Notes under the pieces: generated by a model
Told to the model about the DNA's origin: nothing
The model's database searches: none
Seen by the model: only the letters and a program-made list of their open reading frames with translations
In this document: positions 25,005 through 32,602 of the stretch, piece after piece
Position numbering within the stretch: position 1 is the first letter of the stretch
Layout: every line of letters begins with the position of its first letter
Position numbers and translations under genes: made by a program
NCBI GenBank assembly: GCA_003164925.1
Contig: PLRV01000055.1
Coordinates: 17,340 to 60,828 of the forward strand
Direction: 5' to 3'
Length of the DNA: 43,489 bases
DNA from: Caulobacteraceae bacterium
GTDB lineage: Bacteria; Pseudomonadota; Alphaproteobacteria; Caulobacterales; Caulobacteraceae

Positions 25005-25853
25005 CTATCGAGCCTTTTTGCGGAGCTGGCCGCGCCGGTGGCGCATCCAGTCATCGGTGGACATGCGGTTGGGGTCGTGCGGAGCCGAGCCGCCGCCGCC
25101 CACCTGGATGGCGGGGCGCACGGCCTGAACCTGGGCCAGCTTCTGGCCGGCGGCTTGGGCCTGGGCGGCTTGATGGCCGCGCCAGGCGTGATGCAGCAGA
25201 AGGATCAGCCGGGGATCGCTGATGGCCTCGATCTCCTCGGGCCTCAGTCCCTGACTGCTGGCGAACTGCGCCAGCCGGGCGGCGTGCTGCGGCGACCACT
25301 CGGGCAGATGCTCGGCCAGCACGGCCTTGGCGTGTTCGACCTGCTGGGCGTGCTGGCGCTGCTGCTCGAAGGCCTGGGCCTGCTGTTTGTGAGCGAGTCG
25401 GCTGACGGCCAGTTCATGGGCCTGTCGCATCTGGAAAAGCTGATGCAGCAGTTGCTGGGCCGCGGCCGGATTCTGCTGGTGCATCGCCGGCCAGTTCTGC
25501 TGCTGTAGCTGCCCGATCTGATTACCCAGCGCTACGATGTGGGCGCAGTCGGCCAGGTTTTCGCCGTGCGCCTGGGCCGCCTGCTGCAGGGCCTGATGGC
25601 CCGCCTCCAGCGCGCGTTGGCTCATGGCCTGGACTTGGGTCTTGCGGGTGTAGTCCGCATGGCGCATCAGCGCGCCCTTCACGCCCGCCGGCACGGTATA
25701 GGTCCGTCCCTCGTGCTGGACCTGAACCGGCTCGTCCGGGTCCTGCTCGTCCTGATCCGGATCGGGCGCCTCGGCGGCGTCGGTCTCCTCGGGCGCGCCA
25801 TTGGCATAGGCGTCCGCGCCCGCATCCGGCTGCGCCGGCGGGTTCTGTCTCAT
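25005..25853 (-). CDS. Scaffolding protein
   Basis: A 282-residue, highly charged, Gln/Ala-rich helical protein. An acidic N-terminus (about residues 10-45) is followed by a short ordered segment (RTYTVPAGVKGALMRHADYT), long coiled-coil-like helices, and a basic C-terminus (DDWMRHRRGQLRKKAR), which would bind coat as in P22 gp8. Position directly upstream of coat and length support the call, although scaffold proteins conserve little sequence. Confidence 0.72.
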   Translation of the reverse strand: MRQNPPAQPDAGADAYANGAPEETDAAEAPDPDQDEQDPDEPVQVQHEGRTYTVPAGVKGALMRHADYTRKTQVQAMSQRALEAGHQALQQAAQAHGENLADCAHIVALGNQIGQLQQQNWPAMHQQNPAAAQQLLHQLFQMRQAHELAVSRLAHKQQAQAFEQQRQHAQQVEHAKAVLAEHLPEWSPQHAARLAQFASSQGLRPEEIEAISDPRLILLLHHAWRGHQAAQAQAAGQKLAQVQAVRPAIQVGGGGSAPHDPNRMSTDDWMRHRRGQLRKKAR

Positions 25854-25907
25854 GGGGTCCTCTGGGTTAGTCAGTTTATGCGCGCGCGAAACGGCGCCTT
25901 GGGTCTC

Positions 25908-26891
25908 TCAAAGACCCTGAACGCCGATCTCTTGCAGCGAGCGAGCGATGGGCAGGCCCCAGCCCTTTTCCCCCTGCGCCCTGGCATCATTCAGGGCATC
26001 CTCCAGCGCGAACGGGTCGTGCTTGACCAGCACCTCGATCAGGGCCTTAGCCTGGGCGAGGTCCTTATCGCGCTTCATTCGACCCGAAGCGTCGCGCCGT
26101 TGGGCCAGGATCAATTTATGCACGGCGAAGCGGGCCGGTTGGGGGACGTTCACCAGAACGCCCGCGCCCCACAGGGCCACGGTTCGCACAGGCTCATCAA
26201 TCAACCACGCCAGATACTGCAAGGGCGCGGCGCCGGCGCTCAACTGCGCGAGCGCAACAGGATTGAAATCCTCTCGGGTTCGCGTGGGCGTGACGAGATC
26301 AACAAGATAGCCGCCCGCCGTCCGAAACCGCGAGGGCGGCGCTTTCGGCTTCAGTTGCGGGACGCCTTCAAAGGTCGGATCGGCGCGCCGCAGGATGGTC
26401 TCCAGACGTTCGGGAGGCTCCGCCGTGAGTGCAAGGCTTGCGGTCGCCAGATCGACATCGCCGGTCATCCGCGTGGGCGATGGCAGGCGGCTTCCCACCA
26501 GCGGCTCGCTCACCAGATAGGCCGCCGTGCCGACCAAAACGGCGCCGGCCCTGAACAGCCCGGCGTGGGCCAAGACGTCCAAGATGGCGCCCATGGCGCG
26601 GTCGGGTCCCGATAGCCCTTGTCGGCGCGAAAAAGATACGATGCGACGACGTTGCATGGCCAGTTCAGCGCCGATCTGAAGAGACTTGGCGCATTCCTCG
26701 GCCTCTGAATCCCCGCTCTTTCCGATGAACCGGTCAATTCGGCCGGAACCCACAGGCGTCTTCGCATAGATATATTCAGCGCCGTTCGCGGTGCGTCGGT
26801 ACACCGAACCCGCGACAGGCGCCGTTTCCACCTGCTGCAGAAGGTCGGCAAACAGAGTCTGCACGGCGGGTGGAATGGCGCTGGGCTTCAT
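25908..26891 (-). CDS. Nucleotidyltransferase-fold protein (GSU2403-like)
   Basis: A protein of about 327 residues inserted between portal and scaffold. It fits the GSU2403-type nucleotidyltransferase-fold family: an N-terminal GSVYRRTANGAEYIYAKTPV and DRFIGKSGDSEAEECAKSLQ, then the catalytic-type core LVGTAAYLVSEPL and MTGDVDLAT, with a DxD pair, and a C-terminal helical part. It is not a virion protein by sequence; it is probably cargo with its own promoter, which carries two tandem palindromes. The ATG at 26891 falls inside the first palindrome; a TTG at 26936 is an alternative start. Substrate and role (toxin, antitoxin or defence) are unknown. Confidence 0.7.
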   Translation of the reverse strand: MKPSAIPPAVQTLFADLLQQVETAPVAGSVYRRTANGAEYIYAKTPVGSGRIDRFIGKSGDSEAEECAKSLQIGAELAMQRRRIVSFSRRQGLSGPDRAMGAILDVLAHAGLFRAGAVLVGTAAYLVSEPLVGSRLPSPTRMTGDVDLATASLALTAEPPERLETILRRADPTFEGVPQLKPKAPPSRFRTAGGYLVDLVTPTRTREDFNPVALAQLSAGAAPLQYLAWLIDEPVRTVALWGAGVLVNVPQPARFAVHKLILAQRRDASGRMKRDKDLAQAKALIEVLVKHDPFALEDALNDARAQGEKGWGLPIARSLQEIGVQGL

Positions 26892-26957
26892 ACAGACAAA
26901 TTTCTCATTTCTGTCTGTATATTCATTTACAGACAAATTTTCAATATCTGTCTGTAT
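26890..26957. repeat. Two tandem palindromes at the nucleotidyltransferase promoter
   Basis: Two copies of an inverted repeat with a 13-base spacer: ATACAGACA (26890-26898) with TGTCTGTAT (26912-26920), and TACAGACA (26928-26935) with TGTCTGTA (26949-26956). The copies are about 37-38 bp apart and nearly identical, and the patch is very AT-rich in a GC-rich region. They overlap the start of the gene at 25908-26891 and look like operators for a dimeric regulator, probably autoregulation. Confidence 0.8.
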
Positions 26958-27002
26958 GCCGTTTCCTTGCTACGACGCCGAACGCCCTCTGCCAACATTG
27001 TC

Positions 27003-28871
27003 CTAGCCGGCTGGCGTCTGCAGCTTCTGCACAGCTTCCATCCGGTCGGTTCCCGCGCGGAACTGGTCGATGTCCAGCTTCTGCTGCTGCAGGTCTCGCT
27101 CGCCCTGCAGGGCCGCAACCTGCTGTTGCAGGGCCTGCACCTGCTGGGCCTGGGCGGCGGCCTGGGGATTGCCGCCTTGGCCGCCCTGAAGTTGCGGCGG
27201 CAACAGCACCTTCAGTCGCTCGGCGATCTCGTCGGCGCCCGGCCAATCGAGGTTCTTGGCCAGCAAGTCGCCGAGCACCGGCGCGGCCTCGGGGAAGGCC
27301 TGGATCAGGGCGATCATCTGGCTGGCCGCCTCCTCGCGCCGGGTGGTGAAGCTGGGGCCCGCCTCCACCGTCAGGTCGTATTTACCGGCGGTCAGATCGA
27401 ACACCGCCTGCATCGCCTGGACAGGGCCGGCAGCCTGGTTCTGGTTCACCGCCACGACCTGGGGCTCGCCGCCTGGGCCCAGCACCCGCAGCATGCGCGG
27501 GGTGGAATACACGCGGGGGATTAAGTCGATCATGATCCGGCCCGCGTGGCGGATGGCGCGCGACAGGTTGTCGATGAAGTGGAAGGTCGAAACGTCCCCT
27601 TCCCTCTGCCGCGCCAGGATCGCCCGCCCGGAGTTCTCGTTGGAGGCCGCCCCCAGCGACGCGTCGAACAGACCCAGGATCGCCTTGATGTCGTCCGAGG
27701 CGTTCATCGCCTCCTGCAGCGCCCCGGCCGGCACGCCGGCGAAGGCCTGCCGTTCGGGCGCCGTGGGCCCGTCGTATTCGATATAGGCGTGGCTGTCGGT
27801 ATTGGCCGTCGCCCACTTGTCCGCATCGGATTTGAACGCGCCCTTCGGCCCGATAAAGGGCGCGCGCGGCGCCAAGGCCACCAGCTCGGTGGAGGTGGTG
27901 CGCCAGTAGTTGAACATCCGCTGCGGGTCCTTGGCGTCGCGCACCAGCGAGCGCAGATGCCGCTTGCCCTCCAGGAACACCTCGTCGCCGAACACCGGCA
28001 CGATCGGGATGAACTTGCCGGCCCAGTCGACGGTGTCGATCACCTCCGCCCCGGTCAGCACATGCTGCTTGACCGCATAGCTCAGGGCTTCGCGAGGTTG
28101 CCCGATCACGCTCACGCCTGAGCTATCGAATAGGGCCTTGTTCTTGGCGTACTCGTCCGCCGCGATCATTTCACCGTTGGACAGGGCCAGGATCTGCCGG
28201 CGCACCTCGTGGCGCACCCAGTATTCGGTCGCCATCACGCGCTCGTCGTCCACCCACGGCGCCGCCAGGGCGCCATAGCCCAGCCCGTCCCAGTCGACGG
28301 CGTCCGCGCCCTTGTATTGCCGCGCGAACCGGCTCTTGGGCATCAGGTCGACGACAAAGGCGATGTTCCAGTCCGACGAATCCGCCGCCACCGAATAGGG
28401 GTCGGCGTAGATTGAGAACGGATTGGCCACCCGCTGAATGACGATGTCCTGGTCGAAACTGTCGTCGGTCGCGTAGCGGGTGTTGATGCGGAAATAGCCC
28501 AGGCCCGAGGTCACCGCTGCGTCCAGCGCGGTGTCATAGGCCACGTCCGCGTCCGAACAGTATTCGATGTTGCGGATCAGGCCGTTGTAGATTTCCGCCA
28601 CCTGCGGTCCCGCCGCATCGTCCGCCGGATGCACCTTGATCGCCGGCCGGTTCTGACGGGCGTCGTTGACCACCTGGCGGATAAAGGCCGGCAAGCGGTT
28701 GATGGTCAGGCAAGGCCGCGCGTCCAGCTCGCGGGCCCGACGCACCTCCTGGGGCCACTGCTCTCCCAGCCGCGCGAAACGGATGTCGTCCAGCGCCTCG
28801 GACCTCTGCTCGGCCTCGTGGGCCACGCACAGCTCAAAAGCGTCCTTGGCCTCTTTCAGAAGGTCGTCCAT
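27003..28871 (-). CDS. Portal protein, P22-like
   Basis: A 622-residue portal protein. Family features include the N-terminal GEQWPQEVRRARELDARPCL followed by TINRLPAFIRQVVNDARQNR, then the DAAVTSGLGYFRINTRYATD segment, IVPVFGDEVFLEGKRHL, and the long helix near NENSGRAILARQREGDVSTF. The C-terminus is a Gln-rich coiled coil (about residues 560-615), comparable in position to the P22 portal barrel. It forms the dodecameric DNA channel. Its upstream region has a promoter with LexA and GANTC sites (29046-29110). Confidence 0.88.
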   Translation of the reverse strand: MDDLLKEAKDAFELCVAHEAEQRSEALDDIRFARLGEQWPQEVRRARELDARPCLTINRLPAFIRQVVNDARQNRPAIKVHPADDAAGPQVAEIYNGLIRNIEYCSDADVAYDTALDAAVTSGLGYFRINTRYATDDSFDQDIVIQRVANPFSIYADPYSVAADSSDWNIAFVVDLMPKSRFARQYKGADAVDWDGLGYGALAAPWVDDERVMATEYWVRHEVRRQILALSNGEMIAADEYAKNKALFDSSGVSVIGQPREALSYAVKQHVLTGAEVIDTVDWAGKFIPIVPVFGDEVFLEGKRHLRSLVRDAKDPQRMFNYWRTTSTELVALAPRAPFIGPKGAFKSDADKWATANTDSHAYIEYDGPTAPERQAFAGVPAGALQEAMNASDDIKAILGLFDASLGAASNENSGRAILARQREGDVSTFHFIDNLSRAIRHAGRIMIDLIPRVYSTPRMLRVLGPGGEPQVVAVNQNQAAGPVQAMQAVFDLTAGKYDLTVEAGPSFTTRREEAASQMIALIQAFPEAAPVLGDLLAKNLDWPGADEIAERLKVLLPPQLQGGQGGNPQAAAQAQQVQALQQQVAALQGERDLQQQKLDIDQFRAGTDRMEAVQKLQTPAG

Positions 28872-29045
28872 GCGCCATCCATGTAAGGTGCGTCCCGGCC
28901 GCGTCCCGCCTTACGGGAATACGCCGCTCACGGCCGTGCGAGGGGCCGGGACGATGGGGTGAGCAGCGCCGAACGCCCGAAGCTTGCTGCGGGCAGGGCC
29001 GGAACCTCCAGCGGCGCGCCGGGCGCATCTGTCTGGAATAGGAGA
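28872..29045 (-). other. Leader of the portal operon
   Basis: About 170 bp between the candidate promoter and the portal start codon. It is GC-rich, contains no open gene and no strong terminator that I can see. A long leader of this kind could hold a post-transcriptional control or an antitermination site, but I see no specific structure. Confidence 0.35.
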
Positions 29046-29074
29046 ATAATGGTCGAGCCTGCCTGACTCGTCAA
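29046..29074 (-). promoter_or_regulatory. Sigma-70-like promoter of the portal/head operon with GANTC site
   Basis: On the minus strand a -35 element TTGACG (29069-29074) and a -10 element CATTAT (29046-29051) are separated by 17 bases. A GAGTC site, a GANTC methylation sequence, occupies 29065-29069 and touches the -35 box. Two more GANTC sites lie upstream at 29097-29101 and 29106-29110. GcrA is known to act at promoters with GANTC sites near -35/-10, and the element encodes a GcrA-like protein. Confidence 0.65.
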
Positions 29075-29080
29075 GACAAT

Positions 29081-29095
29081 GTTCTTGTTTTGTTC
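29081..29095. promoter_or_regulatory. LexA (SOS) box upstream of the portal operon
   Basis: The plus strand reads GTTCTTGTTTTGTTC, a perfect match to the alphaproteobacterial LexA box GTTC-N7-GTTC. It ends 6 bp from the -35 element of the portal promoter. The extended sequence (TGTTC, then TTTTGTTC) is shared with the box at 11430-11444. LexA cleavage after DNA damage would release the head operon. Confidence 0.75.
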
Positions 29096-29152
29096 AGACT
29101 CCTGGGACTCTCGCGAAGCGCCCCAGTGGAGCCTTGGGCGTCTTCGCTGTCC

Positions 29153-29458
29153 TTACCGTCCTGGCTTCAGAATACTGCGCCACATGGCCGTGAGTATTAG
29201 GCCGCCGCAATAGATCAACGCGATGTCCGTCAGCGGGCTCGCGCTGATTGGAAGCGACCACCACGGGAAACTCGAAAAAACGAGCGTCGTCAGCACGATA
29301 ATCGTTCCCACGTTCAGCGCGTCGTCGAGCCATTGTCTGGCTCTGTGCTCAACGCCCCGAATACGCCGAACAGCCATCAGGATGGTGGCGACGACAACAC
29401 AGACGATCACAGTCCACGCATCGAAAGACGTCAGATGCGTGCCATCGTGAAGAGACAA
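29153..29458 (-). CDS. Small membrane protein, unknown function
   Basis: A 101-residue protein with about three hydrophobic segments (AWTVIVCVVVATILMA, VGTIIVLTTLVFSSF and ALIYCGGLILTAMW) and a basic C-terminus. It starts 3 bp after the stop of another small membrane protein, forming a pair between terminase and portal. It resembles holins in size and layout, but a holin is already present in the lysis cassette; a superinfection-exclusion role is equally possible. I do not recognise the family. Confidence 0.55.
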   Translation of the reverse strand: MSLHDGTHLTSFDAWTVIVCVVVATILMAVRRIRGVEHRARQWLDDALNVGTIIVLTTLVFSSFPWWSLPISASPLTDIALIYCGGLILTAMWRSILKPGR

Positions 29459-29461
29459 AAC

Positions 29462-29677
29462 CTAAAGCGCCTTGCGCTGACGATCCTGGCGAGCGACCAC
29501 TAAAAGCGCAACAAAACCAGCGGCCGCAGCGCCACCCGTTTCGATGATGTCGGCCACGGTCAAGGCTGGAACAACCGAAGCCATGTGCAAGGTCGAGGTC
29601 CATGCGGCGTGCGTAAGCGCGCCAAACGCGCCCGCGCCGAGGAAGGCCCCGGCAAGGAAGGTTTTAAGAATATGCAT
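29462..29677 (-). CDS. Very small membrane protein, unknown function
   Basis: A 71-residue protein with two hydrophobic segments (ILKTFLAGAFLGAGAFGAL and AAAAGFVALLVVARQ) and a charged tail. The ATG at 29677 has an excellent ribosome-binding site (GGAGGG, 6 bases upstream), which strongly supports translation. Coupled with the 101-residue membrane protein downstream. The two could act together at the inner membrane. Confidence 0.6.
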   Translation of the reverse strand: MHILKTFLAGAFLGAGAFGALTHAAWTSTLHMASVVPALTVADIIETGGAAAAGFVALLVVARQDRQRKAL

Positions 29678-29718
29678 ATTCAGCCCTCCTTCTGAGGTTG
29701 GAATCGGGCGCAAATACG

Positions 29719-29809
29719 GACCCCATGGGGTCTCGCATTTAAGGCGTTAACGCGCCTCAAACAATCCCTCAAAACGCGACTGATTGGCAGATACTCCACA
29801 TGGTGGAGT
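29719..29809. other. Hairpin-rich gap between terminase and the small membrane proteins
   Basis: This 150-bp gap holds a perfect 14-base palindrome GACCCCATGGGGTC (29719-29732), a CGTTAACG palindrome (29745-29752), and a 7-bp stem with a 3-base loop (ACTCCAC, 29793-29799; GTGGAGT, 29803-29809) just after the TerL stop. None is followed by a T-run on the minus strand. They may be RNA-processing or regulator-binding sites; a GAATC site lies at 29701-29705. Confidence 0.4.
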
Positions 29810-29828
29810 TGCGCCAGCATACAGCCCC

Positions 29829-31103
29829 CTAACCCATCCATCCTCCCCCGCCCGTACGCCCCACCGTCCGGGCCTTACGCGCGGCCTGCGGCTCCTCGTA
29901 GGCCGTCATCAGGTAGCGCATGGCGTCGGCCGGATGGCTGGTCCAGTCGTGCAGCGGCCCCAGCGCCACGCGCCGCTTGGGGTCGCTCCGCTCGCGATAG
30001 TCGCGCAGGGCCCTAAGGCCTGCCTCGCAGCGCGCCGCGTCGATCCACGCGCGCGGCAACAGCCGCCGCACCGCCTCAATGCCGTCGGCCACGCCGATGC
30101 GCGGCGCGATGCGCACCGCAAAGCCCAGGCCCTCCAGCATCTCCGCCCGGCTCTTGCCCGAGCCCAGTTCCCGCGCCCGCGCATCGTGCGGCAAGATCAG
30201 CGGCGCATACAGGTACGGGCGCTCGCGCAGGGCCCGGGCGTACCAGTCGAGCGCCACGCCGCTGTTTTCGATGTAGTCAATCAGCCGGATCTCGCGGCCC
30301 ACAAACTGCGCCAGCCAGATCGCCGTGGCGTCCGCTATGCCCAGATCGAAGGCGGCATGCACCTCCGCCGCCGGATCGTGCGCCACGCGGCCGATCCGGC
30401 CCTCCCCTTCGGCCGTGGTCAGGGCGGCGGCGTAATAGGCGCCGGCGATGGCCGCATCGAAGCTGGTCTCCATCTCCCGCGCATATTCGTCGGCCGACAG
30501 CTCCGCCTTCAGCGCCGCCAGCTCGGCCGGCGCCAACAGGCCCGTTTGCGAGGCCTTCAGCCGCAGGGCGAACCAGTCCGGCGCGGCTTCCGCCCGTTCA
30601 TACAGCTCCCAAAAGGCGTTTCGCCCCTTGGGCGTGCCGATGAAGGCCGCCCAACCCTGCCGGTCGGCCAGGGCCGGACGGATCACCTCGGACCAGGCGC
30701 GCGGATCCATATCGGCGAACTCGTCCAGCACGACCCCATCCAAGTAGATTCCCCGCAAACGGTTATAATTATCAGCCCCATAGAGCCTGATCCGCCCGCC
30801 GTTGGGCAGATCGACCCTTAGCTCCGACACGCTCACCGCCACGCCGGGGATCGGCGCGGTGTATTGCTTCAGATAGCTCCAGGCCACGTCCTTGGCTTGG
30901 CTGGTGAAGGGCGCCACATAGGCGAAGCGAGGCTCGGGCCGCTCGCACACCAACGCCGCCCGGATCAGATCGTTGATGGCGGCGACGGTCTTGCCCGCCC
31001 GCCGATGCGCCACGATACAGGCCCAGCGCTGGCGGCGCTGATGGAAGGCCGAGAAGGCCGGCCTGGGCGCATAGGGGATCAGGACTTTGTGGGATCGAGC
31101 CAT
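29829..31103 (-). CDS. Terminase large subunit
   Basis: The DNA-packaging motor and headful nuclease, 424 residues. The ATPase has a Walker A VAHRRAGKT (ending about residue 39) and a Walker B VVLDEFAD (about residues 124-131), with the coupling segment FIGTPKGRNAFWELY. The nuclease domain shows AAFDLGIADATAIWL and a C-terminal DWTSHPADAMRYL that supply the acidic metal-binding residues. The start overlaps the probable small terminase gene by 25 bp. Confidence 0.92.
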   Translation of the reverse strand: MARSHKVLIPYAPRPAFSAFHQRRQRWACIVAHRRAGKTVAAINDLIRAALVCERPEPRFAYVAPFTSQAKDVAWSYLKQYTAPIPGVAVSVSELRVDLPNGGRIRLYGADNYNRLRGIYLDGVVLDEFADMDPRAWSEVIRPALADRQGWAAFIGTPKGRNAFWELYERAEAAPDWFALRLKASQTGLLAPAELAALKAELSADEYAREMETSFDAAIAGAYYAAALTTAEGEGRIGRVAHDPAAEVHAAFDLGIADATAIWLAQFVGREIRLIDYIENSGVALDWYARALRERPYLYAPLILPHDARARELGSGKSRAEMLEGLGFAVRIAPRIGVADGIEAVRRLLPRAWIDAARCEAGLRALRDYRERSDPKRRVALGPLHDWTSHPADAMRYLMTAYEEPQAARKARTVGRTGGGGWMG

Positions 31104-31408
31104 GTGAATGTCAGACTGACGCCTTGTCCATCTTCGGGATTGTCCCCGCCAACCCGCACCGCCGGCGCCGCGCGCCCATACGCCCGGTCGATCAGGGCAT
31201 TGGCCGCCGACACCCGCACCGCCTCGGAATTGGCGTTCTGCATGAGGCGCTCCAGTTCCTTGAGCGCGTCGAGCGCATACCCCTGCGCGGCCTGGCGGAA
31301 AGCGGTGGCGGGATCGGCGACGTCGGGTTTTTCAAGCGGCTGCACGGGTTCGGCCGACGCCTGCAACGCCGTCACGGTCGCGCTCCGCCGCGGGCTGGCG
31401 GTGGGCAT
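31079..31408 (-). CDS. Probable terminase small subunit
   Basis: A 109-residue helical protein immediately upstream of and overlapping the large terminase. The segment AQGYALDALKELERLMQNAN followed by EAVRVSAANALIDRAYGR is typical of small phage proteins in this position that recognise DNA for packaging. No separate helix-turn-helix is visible at the N-terminus, which is mostly linker-like. Position is the main evidence. Confidence 0.6.
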   Translation of the reverse strand: MPTASPRRSATVTALQASAEPVQPLEKPDVADPATAFRQAAQGYALDALKELERLMQNANSEAVRVSAANALIDRAYGRAAPAVRVGGDNPEDGQGVSLTFTWLDPTKS

Positions 31409-31580
31409 GGGAGGTCCTTGAGTATTGGGGGTGCGGATGCCGGATGCGCGCCTGGGTTCAGGCGGTCTCGACGGGGGTTTGGAGAGATGAAGGAAGGCTA
31501 GTGACGGCTGCCTGAGTTGGCAAGGTGTTGGTGTTTTTTGCGTGACCTTTGCCTGACCCCTAACATCTCTGTTCGTCGTT
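31409..31580 (-). other. Gap upstream of the terminase genes
   Basis: About 170 bp with no open gene. It follows a shortened toxin-like gene on the same strand, so it may be what remains of the rest of that module or a promoter region for the terminases. I see no clear promoter or terminator. Confidence 0.3.
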
Positions 31581-31826
31581 TCAGCTCCGCAAATCTATAA
31601 CTGCACCCACAACGGCTGGGTTCGAATAATCTTCGCGAGCGGCCTTCCATTTCGCCCATTCGAACGCGCGTTGTGGATCAGATTCCCAAAAATATGCGCC
31701 TGGACCGAGCCAATCAAAATCTCGCTCGCTTTGAAGAAGCTCGATTTCGCCATTTACAGCTCTCTCGGCGAGAGTACGGTCACAGCCGTGGTATCCGAGC
31801 ACGAATGACGTGGCGAGACGACTCAA
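31581..31826 (-). pseudogene. Shortened YHG-type (ADP-ribosyltransferase-like) gene
   Basis: An 81-residue product beginning with the pattern FVLGYHGCDRTLAERAVNGE, then LLQSERDFDWLGPGAYFWES and WAKWKA. This matches the N-terminal half of a widespread small-protein family of about 150 or more residues that looks ADP-ribosyltransferase-like. Here it stops right after GAVIDLRS, where the family normally continues, and the next 170 bp contain no continuation. It overlaps the preceding small gene by 4 bp. Probably a remnant of a toxin-like module; a functional short form cannot be excluded. Confidence 0.5.
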
Positions 31827-32017
31827 GCGGCGCTTTTTGCCTTCTTAGATGCCCCACCAAACTCAACGCGCAGAGCACCCTTTCGGGTATAAATTCCCTC
31901 GTCAATCAGCGCCTTCCGAGCTTCAGCCTTGGTAGCGGCATACTTATCAGTATGCCCCTTAATTAAGGCGCGGATTTCGTCGTCCGGTTTGTCAGTTGAT
32001 CGTCGATTGCACGACAA
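31823..32017 (-). CDS. Small partner protein of the YHG-type gene
   Basis: A 64-residue basic protein with the pattern IRALIKGHTDKYAATKAEAR and KALIDEGIYTRKGALRVEFG. Short proteins of this pattern are typically encoded just before the YHG-type gene, as here, with a 4-bp ATGA overlap, suggesting a toxin-antitoxin-like pair. There is no ATG; the reading begins at a TTG without a clear ribosome-binding site, so the 5' end may have been lost by recombination. The base composition is lower in GC than the surroundings. Confidence 0.5.
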   Translation of the reverse strand: MSCNRRSTDKPDDEIRALIKGHTDKYAATKAEARKALIDEGIYTRKGALRVEFGGASKKAKSAA

Positions 32018-32048
32018 AGACCGGGGCAGCGCAACTTTGCAGACGCCC

Positions 32049-32600
32049 TCACCTCAACCCCCGCTCCCGCGCGATCGCCCCCAGCGCTTCCATCAGCGCC
32101 TTGGTGTTGGCCAGCCGCGCCGAGCCGCCCGGCGCAATCGAGTTGATCGTGCGGCCCTGCCCGGCCACCAGCCGGAGCACCCACACGGCCCGCCCTGTCC
32201 GGGCCAACGTTTCCCACTGCCGCAGCTTCTCCGCCCGAAACGCGCGTAGTTCGGCGAAGCCTTCCGCCCCCGCCTCGCTGAACCCGCGCATCGGCGCGCC
32301 GAAATCGCGGTTCAGGTTGGACTTGGGACCCGCGCACAGCGTCTCGAAACAGCGGCGGTACATCATGCCCGCCTCATATTCCGGCCGCTCCAGCCCGCCC
32401 TGCTCGAACAGGGTCTGCAGGCCGTCGCGCGAGGTCACGCACAGCCTACCGTTCGCCTGAACCACCGCCTCGCCCCGCTCCCGCGCCAGGGCCGCGGTCT
32501 GCGCCAGCCCCTCGGCATGCGCGCGCGCCTGCGCCCGCTCGGCCGTCAGCCGCGCCAGATCCTGGGCGCTCAAACCCCTTCCCTTACGCTTGCCCGCCAT
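32049..32600 (-). CDS. Phage protein, possible DUF6456-like late regulator
   Basis: A 183-residue basic, helical protein starting 2 bp after the GcrA-like gene. After a charged N-terminal helix it has CVTSRDGLQTLFEQGGLERP, EYEAGMMYRRCFETLCAG, and a C-terminal VLRLVAGQGRTINSIA followed by LMEALGAIARERGL. The last pattern resembles the DUF6456-type regions seen in alphaproteobacterial phage and GTA activators, but I hold this loosely. Its place at the head of the late genes fits an activator or antiterminator. Confidence 0.45.
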   Translation of the reverse strand: MAGKRKGRGLSAQDLARLTAERAQARAHAEGLAQTAALARERGEAVVQANGRLCVTSRDGLQTLFEQGGLERPEYEAGMMYRRCFETLCAGPKSNLNRDFGAPMRGFSEAGAEGFAELRAFRAEKLRQWETLARTGRAVWVLRLVAGQGRTINSIAPGGSARLANTKALMEALGAIARERGLR

Positions 32601-32602
32601 GC

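Noticed and set aside
29349-29603. Alternative frame across the two small membrane genes
   Set aside because: It lacks a ribosome-binding site, spans the junction of two better-supported genes and gives a Cys/Arg-rich product.
29742-29757. Terminator at AGGCG-loop-CGCCT
   Set aside because: The stem has only 5 bp and no T-run on either strand.
31620-31634. Third LexA-like box, GTTC-N7-CTTC
   Set aside because: One GTTC half is changed, and it lies inside the shortened YHG-type gene and not in a promoter region.
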